Notes: generated by a model not told the origin, from the letters alone. DNA of 6,795 bases from Candidatus Competibacteraceae bacterium (GCA_020445005.1 JAGRHM010000173.1:1-6795), one strand, 5' to 3'. Shown: positions 1-6,200, counted from the first letter of the stretch. Made by a program: numbers and translations.

Positions 1-510
1 ACATATTTCGGAGCAGGTCTAATGACTTCACCCGATACGATTTCTGCTTGCAAGGCCTCTAATTGGGTCTTAATCTCCTCCCGCTTTAACAACACTTGTG
101 CTTCATCATGTTTGGGATTCATGGCCTGTGTTCGATGCCAACTCAATTCGGCTCACTTCAGCAGATCGTAATAAGATAATAAGATTGTCGCGATTGATAG
201 ACGACGCCATAATGGCGCTCAATATAATCTTTCAATTCCTCCACCGTGCAATGAGGCAAGTTTCTTAAATGATAGATAATTTCATAACGCTCATCCTCCG
301 TTAAAAATCCTTTACCTCCTTTATACTTAAGTCGTAGGGCGGCTGGACCTTCTTTTTCGTAAATGATCTTCCATTTGCTTACAAAAGAATCCGAAACACC
401 TAACAGTCTACAAATATCTCTCGTTTTGAACCCGAGGAGTACCTGACTGCTAATGCTCTTTTCATTTCCAGATTGTCTTTGGAATCGATAATGTCCTCTA
501 GCGTTAACAT
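1..510 (-). pseudogene. IS630-family transposase, N-terminal half, disrupted; continues past left edge
   Basis: The start is ATG at 510, with GAGGAG (519-524) eight bases upstream. It opens MLTLEDIIDS and continues to RYSSG near 431. The homologous frame then resumes one register over as GFKTRDICRLLGVSDSFVSKWK, the helix-turn-helix of IS630 transposases, followed by the second DNA-binding segment (LTEDERYEIIYHL, TVEELKDYIERHYGVVYQSRQSYY). At 169-184 an 8-bp tandem duplication shifts the frame again. The restored frame reads DLLK, then TGA at 153-155, then AELSWHRTQAMNPKHDEAQ and on to the window edge. The gene therefore carries a 1-nt loss, an 8-bp duplication and a nonsense codon in about 500 bases. 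The DDE catalytic domain would lie beyond position 1 and cannot be judged. AT-rich codon use differs from the GC-rich genes on the right. A programmed frameshift could explain one lesion, as some IS630 members use two frames, but not all three. The alternative 157-aa frame starting at 631 is an artefact of the first frameshift. Confidence 0.85.
169..184. repeat. 8-bp tandem duplication TAATAAGA x2 inside the IS630 transposase
   Basis: TAATAAGA occurs at 169-176 and again directly at 177-184. Removing one copy restores the family-typical minus-strand reading QSYYDLLK, so the duplication is a recent frameshifting mutation rather than part of the original gene. The TGA at 153-155 would remain. 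Confidence 0.85.
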
Positions 511-539
511 AATAAAATCTCCTCAAAATTTTTACTAAA

Positions 540-567
540 ATTATAACATATTTTTGGAATTCCACAA
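540..567 (-). promoter_or_regulatory. Promoter of the IS630 transposase
   Basis: On the minus strand a perfect -10 TATAAT (540-545) is preceded at 16 bases by TTGTGG (562-567), a 4/6 match to the sigma-70 -35 box. It lies about 30 bases upstream of the GAGGAG ribosome binding site and ATG 510. The position fits the short leader of an insertion sequence. Confidence 0.6.
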
Positions 568-824
568 CCTGCATAGGACAGCTATATTTGATACTTGCCC
601 GTTTACCCACAGTTAATGAGCACTTACTCAATCCTTATTATGGCAACTGCGTTTGGGAGTGCAGCCGAACCCCGCAGCTTGCTGTGGGGTCGTTTATTGA
701 TCTTTTACTAGGCATTGTTGTCCTTCAAGGTAAAAAGGTGACTTTTTTTGACTAATTTACCTCTACTTTGTCAGAACATATGTCACAATTCGTTAAGTTA
801 CTGTTTACGATAAGCAGAATCAAT
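568..824. other. Non-coding AT-rich spacer between two insertion sequences
   Basis: I see no credible gene here. The IS630 end probably falls near the TATA at 583-588, since IS630 elements insert at TA and duplicate it, but the partner inverted repeat is outside the window, so the boundary is a guess. The rest holds one strong hairpin (669-690) and otherwise featureless AT-rich sequence up to the IS6 left end at 825. It contains no remnant of the yhaV 3' end. Confidence 0.5.
669..690. terminator. Terminator-like hairpin
   Basis: ACCCCGCAGC (669-678), a TT loop, then GCTGTGGGGT (681-690) form a 10-bp stem with one G-U pair. On the plus strand it is followed by CGTTTATTGATCTTTT, only a weak T tract. 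No intact gene ends just before it on either strand, so it may be a relic terminator or a short palindromic repeat. Confidence 0.45.
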
Positions 825-839
825 GGTTCTGTTGCATTA
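825..839. repeat. IS6 left inverted repeat
   Basis: GGTTCTGTTGCATTA pairs with the right end at 1645-1659 (13/15). Its last five bases, CATTA, are also the target duplicated by the nested miniature element, which begins at the next base. Confidence 0.8.
835..839. repeat. Target-site duplication CATTA, left copy
   Basis: CATTA directly precedes the left 38-bp repeat and recurs at 1057-1061 directly after the right one. Five bases is the standard Tn3-family duplication. It lies within the IS6 left end. Confidence 0.9.
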
Positions 840-877
840 GGGGTTTGAAGTCCAACGGAACGAAAACATACGCTAAG
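840..877 (+). repeat. Left 38-bp Tn3-type terminal inverted repeat
   Basis: It begins GGGGTTTGAAGTCC, contains GGAACGAAAAC and ends ACGCTAAG. It differs from the right repeat at three positions. Confidence 0.9.
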
Positions 878-897
878 GAAAATTGGGTGGCGCTAAC

Positions 898-1011
898 CGT
901 CTATAAAATCGATTTGGAGACAGTGATGTCCACAAATATCTAAAAAACGATTTAATAGACACCCTGCTTGAGCTAGATTGTGGTGTCCACAAACTTAAAA
1001 TATATTAGACA
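898..1011. promoter_or_regulatory. Putative three-subsite resolvase recombination site (res)
   Basis: Three units with TGTC/GACA-type ends fit the Tn3/gamma-delta res layout. Site I would be 984-1011 (28 bp, TGTCCACAAA to TTAGACA). Site II would be 927-961 (35 bp, TGTCCACAAA to AATAGACA). Site III would be 898-922 (25 bp, CGTCTATAAA to GGAGACA). The centres of sites I and II are about 53 bp apart, and the gap between II and III is 4 bp. The classical values are 28, 34 and 25 bp, about 53 bp and about 5 bp. Half-sites share TGTCyA followed by A/T-rich sequence. No resolvase gene is in the window. I recognise the pattern by length, ends and spacing; the specific resolvase is unknown. Confidence 0.75.
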
Positions 1012-1018
1012 CCTACGG

Positions 1019-1056
1019 CTTAGCGTACATTTTCGTTCCGTTGGACTTCAACCCCC
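1019..1056 (-). repeat. Right 38-bp Tn3-type terminal inverted repeat
   Basis: Read on the minus strand from 1056 it begins GGGGGTTGAAGTCC, contains GGAACGAAAA and ends GTACGCTAAG. It matches the left repeat at 35 of 38 positions. Confidence 0.9.
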
Positions 1057-1061
1057 CATTA
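1057..1061. repeat. Target-site duplication CATTA, right copy
   Basis: Second copy of the 5-bp duplication flanking the miniature element. It rejoins the interrupted IS6 sequence. Confidence 0.9.
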
Positions 1062-1122
1062 GCTGAGAGGGTCCGATTTCGGTAAGCTATGCACCCACCC
1101 CGTCCTCTATTTGAGAACCCGC

Positions 1123-1605
1123 ATGATCGATTTCAAAGGCCATCGTTTCGAGCATGAGACCTACATCAAAATCAAAGACCAGTGGAAGTACCTCTACCGC
1201 GCTGTCGATCAAGAAGGCCAGACGATCGACTTCCTGCTCACTGCCCATCGCGATCAGAAGGCGGCCCTGCGCTTTCTCAAAAAGGCGACACGGCAACACG
1301 GTCTTCCGGACAAGATTACGATCGATAAGAGCGGGGCCAATACGGCCGCGATCGAAGCCCTGAAGGAAGAGACCGGTCACGCTATTGAGATCCGCCAAAA
1401 CAAGTATTTAAACAATTTAGTGGAGCAGGATCATCGCGCGGTTAAACGCATTGTACGGCCAATGTTAGGGTTTCAATCTTTCCGTTCCGCCCAAGTGACG
1501 CTGCAAGGTATCGAATTGATGCACATGATTAGGAAGGGGCAGATGATCACCGTCGACGGGCAGGGGTTATCCCCTGCCGAGCAATTCTATTCCTTGGCCG
1601 CCTAA
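1123..1605 (+). pseudogene. IS6-family transposase with internal in-frame deletion
   Basis: The frame from ATG 1123 gives 160 aa, against about 235 for the family. It starts with the usual MIDFKGHRFE, then jumps directly to ETYIKIKDQWKYLYRAVD. About 65 residues between them are missing: the helix-turn-helix and the segment ending in the first catalytic Asp of the (D)ETYIK motif, which reads HETYIK here. The second Asp (ITIDKSGANTAAI) and the Glu (YLNNLVEQDHRAVKR) remain, as does the C-terminal GFQSFRSAQ...GIELMHMIRKGQM. The frame stays open through the deletion, but without the DNA-binding domain and first Asp the protein should be inactive. A TTG at 1111 would extend it by four residues, but the family N-terminus supports ATG 1123. 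Its leader is interrupted 62 bases upstream by the miniature element. Confidence 0.88.
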
Positions 1606-1621
1606 TTTCGCATGGAGAAAG

Positions 1622-1939
1622 TCAGAATCCTATCTGTCTTAAAATAACGCAACACAACCGTTGAAAGAACTTGGCGCGAAACCAACGGGTATGGGCGTCG
1701 CCGAGCGTATGACCTTGCCGGTACGTCTGACACATCGGGTCTTGGGGGATGATCTCGAAGACCAGGCGTGTGATGGCCGCCAGCTGTTTGCTGGCATTTT
1801 TCTGGAGATAACCCATCGGATCCTTCTGTCGCAGGCCCTCGACCTGCTGAATCAGCCTCTCCACCTGATCGAGAAACAGCGGATGGGCAAAGAGGGTCCA
1901 GCCGTTGACGATCAGCGGCGCCGGCGATGCATCGCTCAT
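1622..1939 (-). pseudogene. yhaV: YhaV-type toxin, C-terminally truncated by the IS6 element
   Basis: YhaV is the ribosome-dependent mRNA endonuclease toxin of the PrlF-YhaV type II toxin-antitoxin system. From ATG 1939 the protein has the family N-terminus (VNGWTLFAHPLF, then EGLRQKDPMGYLQKNASKQL and ITRLVFEIIPQDP) and proceeds to HTLGDAHTRWFRAKFFQ. Homologous coding ends at 1660, after about 93 residues. The IS6 end then adds a foreign tail, RLCCVILRQIGF, before a stop at 1622. E. coli YhaV has 154 residues, so about 60 are missing, including the region that normally continues as YRLFFR and on to the DW motif. The missing end is not on the far side of the IS. The ATG overlaps the prlF stop (ATGA at 1936-1939), the usual antitoxin-toxin coupling. 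The toxin is presumably inactive. Confidence 0.85.
1645..1659. repeat. IS6 right inverted repeat
   Basis: TAACGCAACACAACC forms the right boundary of the IS and cuts into the yhaV reading frame. The 17 bases 1643-1659 recur identically at 2943-2959. Confidence 0.8.
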
Positions 1940-2265
1940 TCGTCATCAGCCGAAAGCGGGGCATCCAAATCGACCGCCACGTCCCCGATCAAGGCCTGCA
2001 GACGGGGTAACCAGGCGGGGTCCAACGCCATCAGCCGTTCCGGATGATCGGCGATGTCGCGTGCCAGAAGCGCGAGGAAGGGCCGCAAAGCGGGATCTTC
2101 GCCTAGCGTGTCTACCGCGCGCGTCATCAGGACGGCGCCGCCAGGCAGGATCGCGTAATGGATTTTATCGCGCTTGCCCAGCTGAAGGGCGCGGCGCACA
2201 CTGGCTGGCACCGTCGTCTGATACCGGTCGGTGAGGGTGGATTCAACGTCAAGGACGGTCGTCAT
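1936..2265 (-). CDS. prlF: PrlF-type antitoxin (AbrB-like swapped-hairpin protein), intact
   Basis: This 109-aa protein is close in length to E. coli PrlF (111 aa). Residues 8-50 form the AbrB/SpoVT-type swapped-hairpin DNA-binding domain (ESTLTDRYQTTVPASVRRAL, then KIHYAILPGGAVLM). The C-terminal part (FLALLARDIADHPERL, then an acidic DDE tail) matches the toxin-binding region of the family. PrlF neutralises YhaV and represses its own operon with it. I chose ATG 2265 because homology begins there; the frame stays open upstream to 2541, but that extension has no family similarity and would run across a palindromic operator-like site. The ribosome binding site is weak (CGAGACC). The gene is intact while its partner toxin is truncated, making it an orphan antitoxin that might still act as a DNA-binding regulator. 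Confidence 0.87.
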   Translation of the reverse strand: MTTVLDVESTLTDRYQTTVPASVRRALQLGKRDKIHYAILPGGAVLMTRAVDTLGEDPALRPFLALLARDIADHPERLMALDPAWLPRLQALIGDVAVDLDAPLSADDE

Positions 2266-2304
2266 GGGGGTCTCGAGGCAGGATGAGCGTTGATCATGTA
2301 AAAG

Positions 2305-2322
2305 GTAATGCAAATGCATTAC
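2305..2322. promoter_or_regulatory. Perfect 18-bp palindrome upstream of prlF, probable operator
   Basis: GTAATGCAAATGCATTAC has 8-bp arms with a 2-bp centre and lies 39 bases upstream of the prlF start. PrlF-YhaV is known to autoregulate through its upstream region, so an operator role is plausible. The half-site TGCATTAC recurs at 2985-2992 beside the promoter of the ribbon-helix-helix gene, so that protein is an alternative binder. Confidence 0.5.
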
Positions 2323-2498
2323 TTCGACTATCCCCCGGTGGGTTCGGTTCAGCGTCTCCATGCAACGTTGCGGATCTTTATCTCGGTGCAAATGTGATGC
2401 TAATCGATCACCAAAAGCTGCTTTATTCATGATTCGGCCCGTTATCAGGCCTAAAAACGAGGGATAGCAACCTTCACGGATTTGTAATAAATAAATCA

Positions 2499-2517
2499 TT
2501 TTACGTATTACGTAAAA
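2499..2517. promoter_or_regulatory. 19-bp palindrome with TACGTA half-sites
   Basis: TTTTACGTATTACGTAAAA has perfect 9-bp arms around one base, in an AT-rich tract. It resembles operators of small dimeric repressors. No gene starts next to it, so it may be the orphaned operator of a lost gene. Confidence 0.35.
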
Positions 2518-2631
2518 ATATAAAAAAATAATCATCGTCAATTAATTATTTGTAATAAGGCAATTATCAGCTACGACTTAACGGCTTCCGGGAGGGAAAA
2601 ATACGGTTAAACGGCTGCCGTCCGCCCGCAT

Positions 2632-2859
2632 GATTCCGGTTTAACTTTTTCCTTAATTCCGGTTTGATCTCTTCCCCAATCTGAAGGCACCAATAAGCAT
2701 AACCTTCTAAAGATAAGCTCTTTTTCCGCCAATTGGACGCGCTTGGGCGGCGATGGCAACGCCTTCGCGGGTCGCGGCCTTCTCTTGACGGTTTCACCTT
2801 TCCGGTGCGGAAGCCGTGAAACCGGAATTTTTCGATAAGGACGGGGTTAAACCGGAATC
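2632..2859. repeat. Nested inverted repeats built on AAACCGGAAT; possible insertion-element remnant
   Basis: An outer pair, GATTCCGGTTTAAC (2632-2645) and GTTAAACCGGAATC (2846-2859), is a perfect 14-bp inverted repeat. An inner pair, AATTCCGGTTT (2655-2665) and AAACCGGAATT (2819-2829), is a perfect 11-bp inverted repeat. This gives two copies of AAACCGGAAT on each side of a 153-bp centre. Multiple terminal repeats are typical of IS21-like and some other transposon ends, so this could be a gene-less derivative. I see no target duplication and no transposase, and the family is unassigned. Confidence 0.5.
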
Positions 2860-2942
2860 GGAAGACACTTGACCAGAATATTATATCTTGTATTCATTGG
2901 AAATATAGAAAAATTCGGTGAAGAAGTTAAGCCGAAGCTGAC

Positions 2943-2959
2943 AATAACGCAACACAACC
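2943..2959. repeat. Solitary IS6-type terminal repeat
   Basis: AATAACGCAACACAACC is identical, base for base and in the same orientation, to the right end of the IS6 element (1643-1659). The sequence immediately inside (before 2943) has no transposase remnant, so this is a one-ended relic. It abuts the promoter of the downstream defence operon and could donate part of its -35 region. Confidence 0.75.
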
Positions 2960-2972
2960 CTCAATTCATCGC

Positions 2973-3001
2973 TATACTGTAAAGTGCATTACATCTGCAT
3001 T
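2973..3001 (+). promoter_or_regulatory. Promoter -10 and TGCATT direct repeats upstream of the RHH-DUF499 operon
   Basis: TATACT (2973-2978) is a good -10 box. The -35 is weak: GCAACA at 2949-2954 with an 18-base spacer, lying inside the IS6-type repeat. TGCATT occurs at 2985-2990 and 2996-3001, one helical turn apart (11 bp), over the expected start site. Direct repeats at this spacing suit a ribbon-helix-helix repressor, so autoregulation by the first gene is likely but not shown. Confidence 0.5.
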
Positions 3002-3017
3002 CGTTTCTGGAGTGGGT

Positions 3018-3206
3018 ATGGCTATCAGCAAGACCGCTACATTGACCTTTCGAATCGATCCGGGCCTGAAGGAGGCGTTGCGCATCGCCGCGTCCCTAGA
3101 TCATCGCTCTATCGCAAACATGATCGAGGTTTTGATTCGTAATCACTGCGAGCAACGAGGCATTGCTATCCCAACCTCCAAGAAGCGCAGCGGAGAGCGT
3201 TCATGA
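3018..3206 (+). CDS. Small ribbon-helix-helix DNA-binding protein, probable operon regulator
   Basis: This 62-aa protein has the Arc/CopG-like ribbon-helix-helix pattern. A short beta strand (TLTFRID, residues 8-14) is followed by helix A (PGLKEALRIAASLD, 15-28) and helix B (SIANMIEVLIRNHCEQ, 31-46), then a basic tail (SKKRSGERS). Such proteins bind DNA as dimers through the strand. ATG 3018 is preferred because GGAG (3009-3012) lies five bases upstream; a GTG at 3012 would extend it by two residues but overlaps that site. The stop overlaps the next ATG (ATGA, 3203-3206), so it is translationally coupled to the DUF499 gene. First position in the operon and TGCATT repeats at the promoter suggest an autorepressor. 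It could also be an antitoxin-like protein, but no small toxin follows. Confidence 0.8.
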   Translation: MAISKTATLTFRIDPGLKEALRIAASLDHRSIANMIEVLIRNHCEQRGIAIPTSKKRSGERS

Positions 3207-6200
3207 TCCAAACCGTCAAGCAGGCCTGCCGGTTTAACTCCGTTATTCAGGACTACCGGATGAGCCAGGCGATTGAGAACCTGGCTGATCTCATCAATGA
3301 CGCCGGGGATGGTCGCGAGTTTTTTGCCCGCAACTTCGTCACCCACGGCATGGAGCAATTGTTCCGTGAAGGGTTGCTACGGCTGTCAGGTAAGTCGGAT
3401 CAGGCCGTTTTTGAACTGAACCAGGCGATGGGTGGCGGCAAAACCCACATGATGATCGCATTCGGACTTCTGGCCCGCCATCCACATTTGCGCGCCGAAG
3501 TACTGCCGGCGGAATTGAACAGCCGTATCGATTTCAGCCCGGCCCGCATCGCCGCTTTCAATGGCCGAAATAACCCAGATCATTATCTTTGGGGTGAGAT
3601 CGCTAGCCAGCTCGGCGAAGCCGAGGCGATAAAACCGTACTGGGTAAATGGTCCCAGAGCGGTTGACCAGCGCCAGTGGAAAGCTATCATTGGCGACCGG
3701 CCCGCGCGCATTCTGCTCGACGAACTGCCGCCCTACCTGGACAACGCCAGCACCCAGGTCTTTGGCCAGGGGACGCTGGCCACTATGGTGGTGTATAGCC
3801 TGAGCAACCTGATGAGCGCGGCGCTCGAACTGCGGAATTGTTGCATCGTCGTAGCCAACCTCTCCGGTAGCTATAAGGCGCAAACCCGGGTCCTCGGCGA
3901 GGCCATTGCCAACCTGCAACAGGAAACCCGCCGCCAGGCCATGACGCTGACGCCGGTGCAATTGGCCGGTCATGAAATCTACGAAATTCTCAAGAAGCGG
4001 CTCATCGATGCGTTGCCCAATGAACAGGTGATCGCCGATCTCGCCGACGAGTACGCCCAGCAGGTCAGGAAGGCCGAGGACAGCGGCTACATCATCGCCG
4101 CCAGCCTGGAGCAGATCGCCGAACAGGTGCGAGAAACCTATCCCTTCCATCCGTCCTTCAAACATCTGGTCGCCCTGTTCAAAGAGAACGAAGGCTTCCG
4201 GCAGACGCGCGGTTTGATGCAGTTTACCGCCCGGCTGCTCAAGAGCGTGGCTGGGCGCACCACCGATGATGTCTTCCTGATCGGCGCGCAGCATCTGGAC
4301 CTCAACGATGACCAGGTCAAGGACGAGATTGAACGCATCGCCCCCACACTGATGCCGGCGCTGACCCGCGACATCGCCGACCACGGCAACGCCAGCGCTG
4401 AGTTGATCGACGCGGAGTTAAGCGGCGATGCCGCGCAACAAGTGATGACGCTTTTGCTGGCCTCATCCCTGTCGCGGGCGGTCGGTGGCCGGATTGGCCT
4501 GTCCGAGAGTGAAATCATCGAATACCTGGCGGCGCCCCAGCGCAAGCCCGACGAATTTCTTCAAACCCTGCAACGGCTGCGTGAACAGGCCTGGTATCTG
4601 CACCGGGAGGAGCAACGCTTCTTCGTCAAGGAAACCGAAAACCTCTCCCGTCAAATCGAGCGTAACGCGAAAGAAGCGCCGCAGCCGAAAATCGATCAGG
4701 CGTTGATCAACCGCCTGACCGGCTTTTTGCAGCCGGAGCGCCGGAACGCCTGGCAAGACGTGCAAGTCCTGCCCAAGCTCGACGAACTCAAGCTCACCGG
4801 TCCGCGCACGCTCATCGTGATCAAGCCCGATGGCAAGGTCCCGCCCAGTGAGCTGCAGAACTTCTTCGATTACCAGCAGGAGAAGAACAACCTGCTGGTG
4901 CTGACCGGCCAGGACAGCCACTTGGCTGATGCCGTGGAAGACCGCTTGCGCGAACTCTATGCCATTGAGCAAATCCACAAGCGCCTGAAACCCGGCGACA
5001 CGTTGTATGAGGAAGCGCGGGACCGTATGGAAGAGGCCGAGGACCGTTTCAACAAGGCGCTGTCCGCCGCTTACAACCGCCTTTACTTTCCCGCCAGCGA
5101 TCCCGTTGATGACCGTGACGTTCTGGCTGCGGTCACCATCGATAACGGCCTCAAGTTGGGCAAGGGCGACCAGTCGGCGGAAACGCAGATCGAGGCCCTG
5201 TTGGCCAGTCCCCGCGCCAACTACAAGCTGGCGACGGATCTGACCGGGAATTTCAACGAGTACTTTGCGATGGCCGAGGAGTACCTATGGCCATCGGGCA
5301 AGGACAACCGCCGCACGCCGTGGAAGGATGTCGTCAGTCGCGCCAAGAGCCATCCGGTCTGGCCGTGGATGCCCGGCAGCAGCGGCATGGACACGCTCAA
5401 GGCTGAGGCTCTCAAACAGGGCCGCTGGCGGCTGGGCGAGGACGGGTATGTTGAGAAGGGACCTTTTCCGAAGGACAAGACCACCGTCAATATCTCGGTG
5501 GTTGGCGTTCACCCGGAAACCGGCGAAACCCTCCTCAATCTCACCCCGCGCCACGCCGGTGACAGCCCGGTCGTCTACTGGGCAACCAAGCCGGAGGCGT
5601 CAGACCGGAACCGGTTGGTCGATGATCTGGACAGCTTCAGCACCAGCGAAGGCACGTTGTACTTCTGGGTCAAAGACGCGACCGGCCAGTTTGAGAGCGG
5701 CCCGGCGGTGCGTTGGCTGGCGGACCTCAAGATCCGCCATCAGGTTGAACCGGCGGCCGATCGGCGGCGCATCACGCTGGCCTGTACGCCCAAAGCGGAT
5801 CTGTTCTATACGCTGGATGGCTCCAATCCCAAAGACGGCGCACCCTACGAGAAGCCCTTTGAAATTGGCCCGCAGGCCGCCCGCCTGCTGGTCTACGCTC
5901 GGGCGGGGGAGACCAATAAAACCGCTGATTTCCAGATTCCGGCCAGTGGCGATAAGACCGTGCAGATCGTCGATGCCCAACCGGCCAAGCTGACGCCCAA
6001 GCGCGTATCGCTGGATAGCACCGAGCGGGTCTACGGCGTGATCAATCGCTTTCGTGACCAGCCAGGGACGCGCTTCAAGGGCGTGCGCATCGAAATCGGC
6101 GAAGGCGAGAATACCGTGACGGTGCGCTTTCAGGAGCGTGAGGTGACGGCCAGCATGATCGAGGGCGTGGTCAACAGCCTCCGTCAGGTGCTGAACGAGA

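Larger units (their letters stand above)
840..1056. mobile_element. Tn3-family miniature inverted-repeat element (TIME-like), 217 bp, no genes
   Basis: The element is bounded by 38-bp inverted repeats (840-877 and 1019-1056) matching at 35 of 38 positions. The repeats carry hallmarks of Tn3-family ends: a GGGG start, the GGAACGAAAA block, and ACGCTAAG at the inner edge (Tn3 has ACGTTAAG). Length, start and inner edge all agree with the Tn3 38-bp repeat. It is flanked by a perfect 5-bp target duplication, CATTA (835-839 and 1057-1061), as Tn3 transposition produces. The interior has no reading frame but contains three TGTC...GACA units that match a resolvase res site. Movement would need a Tn3-family transposase supplied in trans. 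The clean target duplication and close repeats argue that insertion was more recent than decay of the host IS6. Confidence 0.9.
825..1659 (+). mobile_element. IS6-family insertion sequence, degenerate, carrying a nested Tn3-type miniature element
   Basis: The left end GGTTCTGTTGCATTA (825-839) and the right end, read inward as GGTTGTGTTGCGTTA (1659 to 1645), match at 13 of 15 positions and resemble IS6-family termini (GG..CTGTTGCA). Between them lies an IS6-type transposase. Total length is 835 bp. Subtracting the 217-bp nested element and its 5-bp duplication leaves 613 bp, and adding back the roughly 65 codons missing from the transposase gives about 800 bp, normal for this family. The flanking octamers (GAATCAAT at 817-824, GTTGAAAG at 1660-1667) do not match. 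The original target duplication is thus lost, consistent with an adjacent deletion or recombination between copies. Confidence 0.85.
2266..2942. other. Long intergenic region upstream of prlF: palindromes and repeat debris
   Basis: No convincing gene is present in these 677 bases. The small minus-strand frame at 2567-2797 resembles no family I recognise and consists partly of the repeat cluster. The region holds the 18-bp palindrome at 2305-2322, an AT-rich tract around 2480-2560 with the 19-bp palindrome at 2499-2517, and the nested AAACCGGAAT inverted repeats at 2632-2859. It ends at a solitary IS6 terminus. It looks like the scar of several past insertions. Confidence 0.6.

Noticed and set aside
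158..631. A 157-aa minus-strand protein starting at 631
   Set aside because: Its first 50 or so residues are read in the wrong frame. The family N-terminus MLTLEDIIDS with a ribosome binding site starts at 510, so this is a frameshift artefact.
898..1013. Repeats in the miniature element read as a CRISPR-like or simple direct-repeat array
   Set aside because: There are only three diverged units of unequal length, each with inverted ends. Lengths and spacing fit a res site instead.
2266..2541. A 201-aa extended form of the prlF product
   Set aside because: The upstream 92 residues have no family similarity, cross two palindromes and an AT-rich tract, and would nearly double the usual length.
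2567..2797. A 76-aa basic minus-strand protein
   Set aside because: Its sequence is partly the AAACCGGAAT repeat, it matches no family I know, and it lacks a convincing ribosome binding site.
3386..4384. Long minus-strand reading frame of 332 codons opposite the DUF499 gene
   Set aside because: The plus-strand frame has clear Walker motifs and family sequence. The antisense frame is a by-product of GC-rich codon use.
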